From Antedon mediterranea (Eukaryota > Echinodermata > Crinoidea > Comatulida > Antedonidae): a DNA stretch of 64,000 bases. This document shows positions 54,721-64,000 of the stretch, piece after piece. A program made the position numbers and the translations under genes. The stretch is from NCBI RefSeq assembly GCF_964355755.1, contig NC_092679.1, positions 13,072,932 through 13,136,931 on the forward strand. Direction: 5' to 3'. How positions within the stretch are numbered: the stretch's first letter is position 1; each line of letters starts with the position of its first letter. The notes under the pieces were generated by a model. It ran no database searches, was not told where the DNA came from, and was given only the letters and a program-made list of their open reading frames with translations.

Positions 54721-55515
54721 AAAACAATATGGCCTCCAGAGGCATGCATGGTAGCTCATCTAGAGAGGCTAGCCCCTCTACTGCTAGGCATAACACTAGG
54801 AACACTAAGAAGAAGGGAAGCAATAAACAACCCAATTCTAAGGCAGATGCTGAAACAAAATGCACTAAATGTTTTAAACCAGTGGAGGAAAATATGAAGT
54901 TTTTAAAATGTGACTTTTGTGGAACAAAAACTTGTGTTGATTGTACAGGCCTAGCAGAGTCAGTGTATAATGCCATAGTGTCTTGCCCGCTACCAAACTT
55001 TATTTGGTCATGTAATTCTTGCTCTAATGCAATACCTACGATCAAGAATGTTAGTAAAATGATGAAAGGAATTATAGATGATCAAAAAATACTATCAAAA
55101 GGAGATATGATTCAAGTTTTTAAAATGGTGACAGGCCTAAGTGGTAGTGGAATGCGTAACTTCTTCCCTATGAAAACATACGAGAGAAACCTAAGAAGAC
55201 ATAGATACACCATATATAAGCGACGACCTAAACTGGATATCCGCAAGTAAAATTTTTCTTAACACTACCACAGTAAACGCCTTTAAAAATAAACTTGATA
55301 AATTCATTGAAAAAAAATACAAATTTACTTTTATGGGATAAAGTGTATTGCAGAAGAATTTAAATCAAGGAAACGAATGAAAAAAAAAAACAAACCAAAA
55401 AAAAAAACCATGCAGTGATGACTTGAAGAAATTGGGAGGGCATGACATGTACCATACAGAAATGTATGGTCTACTTACGAGCCCGACAAGACAGGTGATT
55501 ACAGGTGATTACAGG
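54721..55515 (+). mobile_element. Internally deleted LINE: ORF1 start joined to ORF2 end
   Basis: Contains a start-proximal ORF1 with a PHD-like finger, then the last residues of a LINE ORF2. A 3' UTR follows, with a short ACAGGTGATT tail repeated three times (about 55492-55519). All RT and endonuclease sequence is missing. A non-autonomous, SINE-like use of LINE ends is possible. Confidence 0.7.
54729..55250 (+). CDS. PHD-finger LINE ORF1 fused to ORF2 C-terminus
   Basis: An open frame of 173 codons. Residues 1-38 are basic and Ser/Asn-rich. Residues 44-100 have the cysteine series CTKC, CDFCGTKTC, DCTG and CNSC, a PHD/zinc-ribbon-like finger known from ORF1 proteins of CR1-type LINEs. After GDMIQVFKMVTGLSG the frame runs into YERNLRRHRYTIYKRRPKL, which resembles the tail of the LINE ORF2 at 1-821 (RTRGHPYKL...RLNIRR). 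A further ORF2-like stretch (TTVNAFKNKLDKFI) lies past the stop in another frame. Confidence 0.72.
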   Translation: MASRGMHGSSSREASPSTARHNTRNTKKKGSNKQPNSKADAETKCTKCFKPVEENMKFLKCDFCGTKTCVDCTGLAESVYNAIVSCPLPNFIWSCNSCSNAIPTIKNVSKMMKGIIDDQKILSKGDMIQVFKMVTGLSGSGMRNFFPMKTYERNLRRHRYTIYKRRPKLDIRK

Positions 55516-55669
55516 TGATACACTTTCATTCATTCATTCATCTTTTATTTCGAAAAAAAAAAAAATTCTTTAACGTAACGTCATTTAACTTTAGCTGCAT
55601 GCGAAGAAGTAGTCACCGATCCAAACGGAACCCACGCGCCCGATACGCATACAACCAAAACGTTGAGTG

Positions 55670-55840
55670 CACTCTACTCCATGTTGATCACACACAACAC
55701 AACTAAACTAGGCCCGGCGTGTTGCAGAAAAATAAAAATAGTCATTATTTTATTTTAAAAAGACATGGCTGATAAATTTTAGGGAGGGAGGGGGGGGGGG
55801 GCTAAAGCCTGTTTAGCCCCCGCCTAAATCCGTGCATGTG
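55670..55840 (+). repeat. Right end of the MITE seen in intron 3, with a single minisatellite unit
   Basis: CTACTCCATGTTGATCACAC resembles one unit of the 26091 array. The following TTATTTTA...AGACATGGCTGATAAATTTT region matches 26470-26520, then GGGGG-rich and CCCCGCCTAAATCCGTGC ends. Confidence 0.6.
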
Positions 55841-58099
55841 TTCCCATTAATTAATCAAAATCCTAAAACGATCTAAAGTTAATTTAAATGCCTTTTGGAA
55901 CAAAATTAGTACTTAATATCTCTCCAAAAATGTATCCATCGCTAAACCATAACAATATAGACTGGGCGCCTAGAAAGTTTATTCATGTGAAAAGTCACAA
56001 AAGGTTTGATGGGCTGATTATTTAGATATATGGCTAAGATTTAATAATCAATATTGCTGCCGGGTCCTGTAAATTTCGTCACTAAGGGACACTGTATTGA
56101 TTGATGGAAAGTGCCTGTTTCCAGTCACTTTAGGGTCAAATCTATTATTTTAACTGCTCCCTTGTGTATAAAAGAGAAAAAATATTTGAAACCAGGTTGT
56201 TGCAAGGTGAACTTATCTTAAACCCGGAAATTACTTTTACCGGGAAGAATTGAAATTGAGATGAAAATCTAATGTTGAAATCATAAATTTTGTTAAAAAA
56301 CTCTTTAAAATATCTTCCTAAGATAGAAATATGGAACAATAGCGTCGATGTGAAAACTAATGTTATCAAATCTACATTTCACGGTACATCTCAGATAGAT
56401 AAGGTAGGTATTCAAGGCGGAGATTTGTACCGAAGTTTTTGCATTGTGCTCGCCTATGTCAGAATTAACCATAATTTATATATAGATGCCAGGTCAATTT
56501 TGATAAATAGCAGTTTTTAAAGTCCTCACTCGCTTTGATGTTACGCTAGGCCTAGGCAGCCAAGCACCAGGAGGCAACACGTACCTGCGCTTCTAAAATT
56601 TACCGCAGTCATATTTTGGACGGCGCCCTCAATATTTCGTTACCATGCGAAATAGATTTTAACTGGCTTACGAAAACGAATACGTGTGCATGACGTATCC
56701 GTTTTCGTTATCGTATTCGTAAGATTGCAGAACCTCTCTATTATACTTTGGGATACGAAAATACCGTTGACAGTATGTAAGTTGCCCCAGATAGTAGGCC
56801 AACAATGTCCGATTCCGACCCCTACAAGATTTGATAACTCAAAGAGCCACACGGCATATTGTTATAACTTTCCATAGCAGGGGCCGGGGATATACGAAAA
56901 CACCATTGGCAGCAACTTTATTCTGTACGTTGCTCAAGACAGTAGCCTACAAATTCCCCAGCCACTACAAAATCCATCCAGGTTTGTTAGCAATTGTATC
57001 TATAAAAAAAAATGTAATATTGTTAAATTACATCCAAACAGCTTTACAACTGAAACACAGTACAGATAATAGCGGTAGACGATAGACAATATTTAGCCCC
57101 GGCCAACAAAAAATTTAGGCTTACAAGCCTAGATAATTTGTCACAATATTCCACTTCATTTTTTTTCTCAATAATACCTCTTTAACTTGTACTCGAATGT
57201 GATGAAAATATCCATAAAATTAAGCCTTCCCCCTAGATAACTATGCAGTGGGTGGATCCAGGATTTTTTAATTCAATCCCCCCACCTTGTGTAGTTTGCA
57301 GGATGCAATTTTTTTAGACAATTTATTAATACATTTTTAATATTTGTCTTTATCTTATTACCTTACTTGACCAACAGCATCATTCCATGTATGTAACCTA
57401 ACTAGGACCAGGTAGTGGAGGCGGCATATAATTTTGACCAGATATGTGTTCAGCAGTCTAAAACAATAGAAAAATAAATGAAATTAAACTGTATTATCTA
57501 AAAAATATTGAAACTATTACTAGCCTAGGCCTATTGCATTTATTATGCCAAATTAAAATTAATTCAACAGGATGCCCTATGTAAATATATTAAAATACCT
57601 AGTCACTGCATTCTGTATAAGAATTCATATAAATAAATACATTCCAATACAACGTATATTATTACTTGTTTATTTATCACAATATACATTTTAGTTGAGG
57701 AATATTTATCATAACTATTATAATAGCTTTTATACGAGTCCGAGGCCTAGCCCTATTTAGCGAGCGATTGTTCTAGGGGCGGAAATTCACTTAGTGACGT
57801 TGTGATCGGGCGCGTCGGGCCTAGCTAATATTAATAATATGACCTGAAATAAGCAATGAACAAACAAGCAATTAGATTGAATAACAAATTATTCATTCAT
57901 TTTTTTGGGTAAAAACATGTACAAACTAGTACTGTATAATATATTTTGTGTTTTTATAGTTTATTTTGTATTTTCTGTTTGTTTGAGGGTCCCTAATGAT
58001 CAGCTGATGCTGGATGGACCACCCTCATAAAATATTGTTGAAATAAAATAAAAATAAATAAATAAATTAATAGTAATACAGTATTAACTAGAAAGCCAC
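55841..58099. other. No gene recognised
   Basis: AT-rich. Features seen are a CTTACGAAAACGAATACG hairpin near 56667-56722, a GGTGGATCCAGGATTTTTTA element end at 57250, and the repeat end GATCAGCTGATGCTGGATGG/AATAAA at 57990-58060 shared with 15240. Short open frames lack support. Confidence 0.45.
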
Positions 58100-61000
58100 T
58101 CCGAGAGTGCATACCTCCGCCTACTGTAAAATTCTCCTACATAAGATTTCTCCAATAAAAAAAATATATATATTTGTGTGTGTCTTAATGCTGTTTGTGA
58201 TTTAGGCTAATTTCATTACAAGCATGTGTATGCGAGTTTGGTGTAATGGTTATGTAACAAGCCTTTCATTTAACAATAGCTTCAGTTGACTAACAATAGA
58301 ACAGCAACGCGAAAATCAAACGAGTGAATTTGAAAAGAAATAGGTTTTTTAAACTACTCACATAAAAAAACGTACACATTAAATCAAATTATGTTTTAAA
58401 ATTACAAATCACAAATTATAACTCTTGCCTCTTGTTCAAAAATGAATTTTTTTTTGACAAGTAGTTCTCGAGAAAATGCAATTTCAGTTTACTTGTTACT
58501 TTAAGACTACTCGCCGGCTTTTAAAAAATTCTGTCCTATCTTTTAACACTAGCAGGTCTAAAAAAGTATACTAAAAAGTGGTCCAGAATTGGGACTGTGG
58601 TCCCAAATGGTCCCAAAATTTAATGGAATGGTCCTTGACCACACATCTATCTGTCAATTCATTTTGGTAAAGATCTTGTAATTACTTTTTGAGTAATCCT
58701 GCTAACAAACAAACAAACAAACAAATGAAAGCACTCAGAAACTGAGTGAAGTACTTGGCAAAATATATCCACTGACTGGGAGCATGTTGAAAGATGCAAT
58801 TTTTGCTTTAGGTATTATCTTTACATGGTTAAAATACTGATAAGGTTAATAATTTGTTTAAATAATTTTTAATGCAAACAATTCCGGCATTGCAACAATG
58901 ACCTTTCTAAAATCAAGTTTGACCAGAATAATGGTCGAGGAGTGTCTTGAAGCTGTACCGATTTGCGGCGCCTCTGCCTTAACCCATGTAGTAATATATC
59001 AATTTACCTGAAAATCAATAGGCATGTTCTGTAAGTATATACCTGATGAAATAAGGAAGGACACACGCTGGTGCTAACAAAACTACTTATCAACTTACAA
59101 TAGTTTAATTTGAATAACAATAGAACAGCAACGCCAAAAACAAACGGGTGAATTTGAAAAGAAATAGGTTTTTTTAAACTACTCGTATAAAAAAGCTGGT
59201 ACACTGAATCAACTTTTGTTTTAAAATTAAAAATCACAATTTATAACTCTTGCCTCTTGTACAAAAATGATGTTTTTTGGACAAGTAGTTCTCGAGAAAA
59301 TGCAATTTCAGTACACTTGTTACTTTAAGACTGCTCGCCGGCTTTTGAAAATTGTCTCCTATCTTTTAACACTAGCCGGTCTGAAAATAATATCATTTTT
59401 GTTATTTGTGAAGTTATTAATAAACCAATTTTGTTGATTTTCAATAAGCATGGTCTGACAATATATACCTATCTACACCCAAAAATTCAGAACGATAACT
59501 TGAAAACTGTAGGCGCTATCGTGCTAACAAACAAACAAACAAACAAACATACAAACATACAAACATACAAACATACATACAAACAAAGTGAATACTATAC
59601 TTGGCAAAATTCTTTTTTGCCAAGTAATGAAAGCACTCAGAAACTGAGTGAAGTACTTGGCAAAATATATCCACTGACTGGTAGCATGTTGAAAGATACA
59701 ATTTTTGCTTTAGGTATTAGCTTTACATGGTTAAAATACTGATAAGGTTAGTAATTTGTTTAAATAATTTTTAATACAAACAATTCCGGCATTGCAACAA
59801 TGACCTTTCTAAAATAAAGATTGACCAGAATAATGGTCGAGGAGTGTCTTGAAGCTGTACGGATTTGCGGCGCCTCTGCCTTAACCTATGTAGTAAGCTT
59901 AACCGCGTGACCAGTCGACTAATATTTTGGTCCATATCAAAGAATATGTCCATGTTAAAAAAAAGACAGAATGCGTGCTATTTAATATATCGTACGGAAG
60001 ATAAGCTTTTGAGACATGACCAATATATAAGTTTTCCTGGAAATTAATAGGCATGTTCTGTAAGTATATATACCTATGTACAGAATGAAATAAGGAAGGA
60101 CACACGCAAGTACAGTACTAAAAAAACTAATTATCAACTAACAATAGTTTGAATAACAATAGAACAGCAACGCGAAAAACAAACGGGTGAATTTGGAAAA
60201 AAAATAGGTTTTTTTAAAACTACTCGTATCAAAAAACCTGTACATTAAATCAAATTATGTTTTAAAAATTACAAATCACAATTTACAACTCTTGCCTCTT
60301 GTACAAAAATTATGTTTTTTGGAAAAGTAGTTGTCGAGAAAATGCAATTTCAGTACACTTGTTACTTTACGACTGCTCGACGGCTTTTGAAAATGTTCTC
60401 CTATCTTTTAACACTAGCCGGTCTGAAAATAATATCATTTTTGTTATTTGTGAAGTTATTAATAAACCCATTTTGTTGATTTTCAATAGGCATGGTCTGA
60501 CAGTATATACCTATCTACACCCAAAAATTCAGAAAGTCAACTTGAAAACTGTAGGCGCTATCGTGCTAACAAACAAACAAACATACAAACATACAAACAT
60601 ACAAACAAACAAAGTAAATACTATACTTGGCAAAATTCTTTTTGCCAAGTAACAAACACACGCTACCGAATACATATACCTCCTTGGCGGAGGTAAATAA
60701 GAAAGGACACACGCAAGTACAGTACTAAAAAAACTAATTATCAACTAACAATAGTTTAATTTGAATAACAATAGAACAGCAACGCGAAAAACAAACGGGT
60801 GAATTTGAAAAGAAATAGGTTTTTTAAAACTACTCGTATCAAAAAACCTGTACATTAAATCAAATTATGTTTTAAAAATTACAAATCACAATTTATAACT
60901 CTTGCCTCTTGTACAAAAATGATGTTTTTTTGGACAAGTAGTTCTCGAGAAAATGCAATTTCAGTAAACTTGTTACTTTAAGACTACTCGCCGGCTTTTG

Positions 61001-61423
61001 AAAATTGTCTCCTATCTTTTAACACTAGCCGGTCTGAAAATAATATCATTTTTGTTATTTGTGAAGTTATTAATAAACCAATTTTGTTGATTTTCAATAG
61101 GCATGGTCTGAAAGTATATACCTATCTACACCCAAAAATTCAGAAAGATAACTTGAAAACTGTAGGCGCTACTATCCTGCTAACAAACAAACTAGCCTTC
61201 GCGCATAGCGCGATACTTGGCCAAATCAAAATTGGCCTCCTGAACAAACTTGACCTTGACCGATTTTAACCCGATCAAAGTTCAGTATATGTCATAAACC
61301 TCCCATGTAACATGAAAATAGAGACATAATTTCTCTAGATTTAATTATAAATCAGCCGTATAATTTATATACTAAGAAATATACTTGAACAAACAATAAA
61401 AAAAAATCTGATTTCGTTTCATT

Positions 61424-61488
61424 TCCCAAGGTGAGACTCGATCTCGGTAACTTAAATGCTGTAGACACCAGCACAGACCACCGAGCCA
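61424..61488 (-). repeat. tRNA-derived SINE-like head, copy 1
   Basis: The minus strand reads GGCTCGGTGGTCTGTGCTGG and later CCGAGATCGAGTCTCACC, giving box A-like and box B-like elements. It is embedded in an R2 unit next to the CTAGCCTTCGCGCATAGCGC segment. Confidence 0.55.
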
Positions 61489-63690
61489 TACACAACTGAC
61501 TAACATTTGAAGAAAGATTCCTATGTGTATTTACCATTGTGAGCGATAGAGCGATGACAAACACACACACAAACCGAACAATAGAACAGCACGCGGAAAA
61601 AACACACTGGTGAATTTGAAAATAAATAACTTTGAAATAGGTTTTGTAAACTACTCGCATAAAAAAAAACTCTATATTAAATCTAATTCAGTTTTAAAAT
61701 TACAAATCACAAATTATAACTCTTGCCTCTTGTACAAAAATGAAGTTTTATGGACAAGTAGTTCCCGAGAAAATGCAATTTAAGTTTACTTGTTAATTTA
61801 AGACTACTCACCGGCTTTTGATAATTCTGTCCTATCTTTTAACACTAGCAGGTCTGAAAATAATTTTTAAAAGTGGTCCAGAATTGAGACCGTGGTCCGG
61901 ATTTTAACCAAAATTGGGCAGTGTCGTCCTTGCACCAGGTGACATGTATGGTAGTAATTTGGAGTCATTCGAATCAAAATTGTGAGCGCTAGAGTGATGA
62001 CAAACAAACAAACACACACACACACACACACAAACCGCACCAATCAACATACTTGGCCAATTTTCAATTTGGCCAAGTAACAAACAAACATACAAACATA
62101 CAAACTAGCCTTCGCGCATAGCGCGATACTTGGCCAAATCAAAATTGGCCTCCTGACATTGACCCAATTTTCACCAAAAGTGTGTGTCTTATTTACATCT
62201 CCCTGGTCTTATGCTGTGTGATTTAGGCTAATTTCACTACAATCATGTGTATACGAGTTTGGTGTACAGGTTATGTAACCAGCCTTTCAACGAACAATAG
62301 CTTCAGTCGGCTGACAATAGAACAGCAACGCGAAAAACACACGGGTGAATTTGAAAAGAAATAGGTTTCGTAAACTATTCGCATCAAAAAACCTGTATAT
62401 TAAATCAACTTATGTTTTAAAATTACAAATCACAAATTATAACTCTTGCCTCTTGTACAAAAATGAAGTTTTATGGACAAGTAGTTCCCGAGAAAATGCA
62501 ATTTAAGTTTACTTGTTAATTTAAGACTACTCACCGGCTTTTGATAATTCTGTCCTATCTTTTAACACTAGCAGGTCTGAAAATAATTTTTAAAAGTGGT
62601 CCAGAATTGAGACCGTGGTCCGGATTTTAACCAAAATTGGGCAGTGTCGTCCTTGCACCAGGTGACATGTATGGTAGTAATTTGGAGTCATTCGAATCAA
62701 AATTGTGAGCGCTAGAGTGATGACAAACAAACAAACACACACACACACACACAAACCGCACCAATCAACATACTTGGCCAATTTTCAATTTGGCCAAGTA
62801 ACAAACAAACATACAAACATACAAACTAGCCTTCGCGCATAGCGCGATACTTGGCCAAATCAAAATTGGCCTCCTGACATTGACCCAATTTTCACCAAAA
62901 GTGTGTGTCTTATTTACATCTCCCTGGTCTTATGCTGTGTGATTTAGGCTAATTTCACTACAATCATGTGTATACGAGTTTGGTGTACAGGTTATGTAAC
63001 CAGCCTTTCAACGAACAATAGCTTCAGTCGGCTGACAATAGAACAGCAACGCGAAAAACACACGGGTGAATTTGAAAAGAAATAGGTTTCGTAAACTATT
63101 CGCATCAAAAAACCTGTATATTAAATCAACTTATGTTTTAAAATTACAAATCACAAATTATAACTCTTGCCTCTTGTACAAAAATGAAGTTTTGTGGAGA
63201 AGTAGTTCTCGAGAAAATGCAATTTTAGTTTACTTGTTAATTTAAGACTGCTCACCGGCTTTTGATAATTCTGTCCTATCTTTTAACACTAGCAGGTCTG
63301 AAAATAATTTTTAAAAGTGGTCCCGAATTGGGACCGTGGTCCAGATTTTAATCAAAATTGGGAAGTGTCGTCCTTGCACCAGGTGACATGTATGGTAGTA
63401 ATTTGGAGTCATTCGAATCAAAACTGTGAGCGCTAGAGTGATGACAAACAAACTAGCCTTCGAGCATAGCGCGATCTTGGCCAAATCAAAATTGGCCTCC
63501 TAAACACACTTGACCTTGACCGATTTTAACCCGATCAAAGTTCAGTATATGTCATAAACCTCCCATGTAACATAAAAATAGAGACATAATTTCTCTAGAT
63601 GTAATAAATCAGCCGTATAATTTATATACTAAGAAATATACTTGAAGAAACAATACGAATAATAAAAAAAAATCTCATTTCGTTTCATTT

Positions 63691-63755
63691 CCCAAGGTGA
63701 GACTCGATCTCGGTAACTTAGATGCTGTAGACCACAGCACAGACCACCGAGCCAT
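63691..63755 (-). repeat. tRNA-derived SINE-like head, copy 2
   Basis: Near-identical to 61424-61488, about 2.27 kb away in the same local context. It was therefore copied with the R2 unit and did not insert independently. Confidence 0.6.
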
Positions 63756-64000
63756 ACACAACTGACTAACATTTGAAGAAAGATTCCTATGTGTATTTAC
63801 CATTGTGAGCGATAGAGTGATGACAAACACACACACAAACCGAACAATAGAACAGCAACGCGAAAAACACACGGGTGAATTTGAAAAGAAATAGGTTTTT
63901 TAAACTATTCCCATTAAAAAAACCTGTAAATTAAATCTAATTAAGTTTTAAAATTACAAATCACAAATTATAAATCTTGCCTCTTGTACAAAACTGAAGT

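Larger units (their letters stand above)
58100..64000 (+). repeat. Tandem array of R2 repeat, at least eight units
   Basis: The landmark AGAACAGCAACGCGAAAAAC recurs near 58300, 59125, 60160, 60773, 61580, 62316, 63036 and 63846. It is followed each time by GAATTTGAAAAGAAATAGGT, CTCTTGCCTCTTGTACAAAA and CTATCTTTTAACACTAGC. Units vary from about 610 to 1035 bases. Those at 62316 and 63036 are a nearly identical 721-base tandem pair. AAAC/ATAC microsatellites and hairpins (ACTTGGCAAAA with TTTTGCCAAGT; ACTTGGCCAA with TTGGCCAAGT) mark unit edges. The array runs past the window end. Confidence 0.9.

Noticed and set aside
54701-55045. Minus-strand 114-codon frame opposite the PHD-type ORF1
   Set aside because: Antisense shadow of the LINE ORF1, no independent support.
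56145-57085. Short open frames of 63-84 codons in both strands
   Set aside because: No splice signals, conserved motifs or repeat-protein similarity.

Overview
This is a metazoan nuclear window, AT-rich and full of repeats. Genes are short exons with GT/AG borders, long introns and secreted or receptor-type products. Transposable elements make up most of the rest: LINEs, a Ty3/Gypsy element, TIR and foldback elements, tRNA-derived SINE heads and minisatellites. Gene content and repeat style fit a marine invertebrate deuterostome, possibly an echinoderm. That placement is inference; no species marker was identified.

Layout. 1-2834: minus-strand LINE cut by the window edge. 2835-11453: a secreted-protein locus. 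Its promoter plus signal-peptide exon is present twice (ATG at 3453 and 6192). Behind the second copy lie three tandem pairs of homologous cysteine-containing domain exons (A1-B1, A2-B2, A3-B3) and a 33-nt microexon. Every internal junction checked is phase 1, and A2 carries an in-frame stop. 13642-51991: an interleukin-17-receptor-like gene on the + strand. Nine ectodomain exons (24996-51991) join in consistent frame, and a candidate signal-peptide exon lies at 13642. Transmembrane and SEFIR exons are not in the window, so the gene probably continues to the right.

The IL-17R-like gene carries huge introns. Intron 1 (about 11.3 kb) holds a LINE, an L1-ORF1-like fragment and two related repeats. 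Intron 9 (about 19.5 kb) holds a stack of nested insertions. A 14.1-kb element (32963-47063, CACTGTAAAAA ends, TA target duplication) sits in a repeat whose unfilled relative is at 49310-49640. Inside the 14.1-kb element are two oppositely oriented copies of a gene related to P2X7-C-terminal-domain proteins. One copy is broken by a 410-bp MITE, the other by a foldback element (38006-45782). A young Ty3/Gypsy element with near-identical LTRs sits inside that foldback. A Harbinger-like MITE lies upstream of the second copy.

52080-64000: a 1.35-kb 20-bp minisatellite, an internally deleted LINE that joins a PHD-type ORF1 to an ORF2 tail, and a 6-kb tandem array of one repeat family that also has a copy in intron 4. 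The two cellular loci are not obviously linked functionally, though both encode secreted or extracellular proteins. The most notable material is the nested intron, the A/B exon gene and the P2X7C-like element genes.
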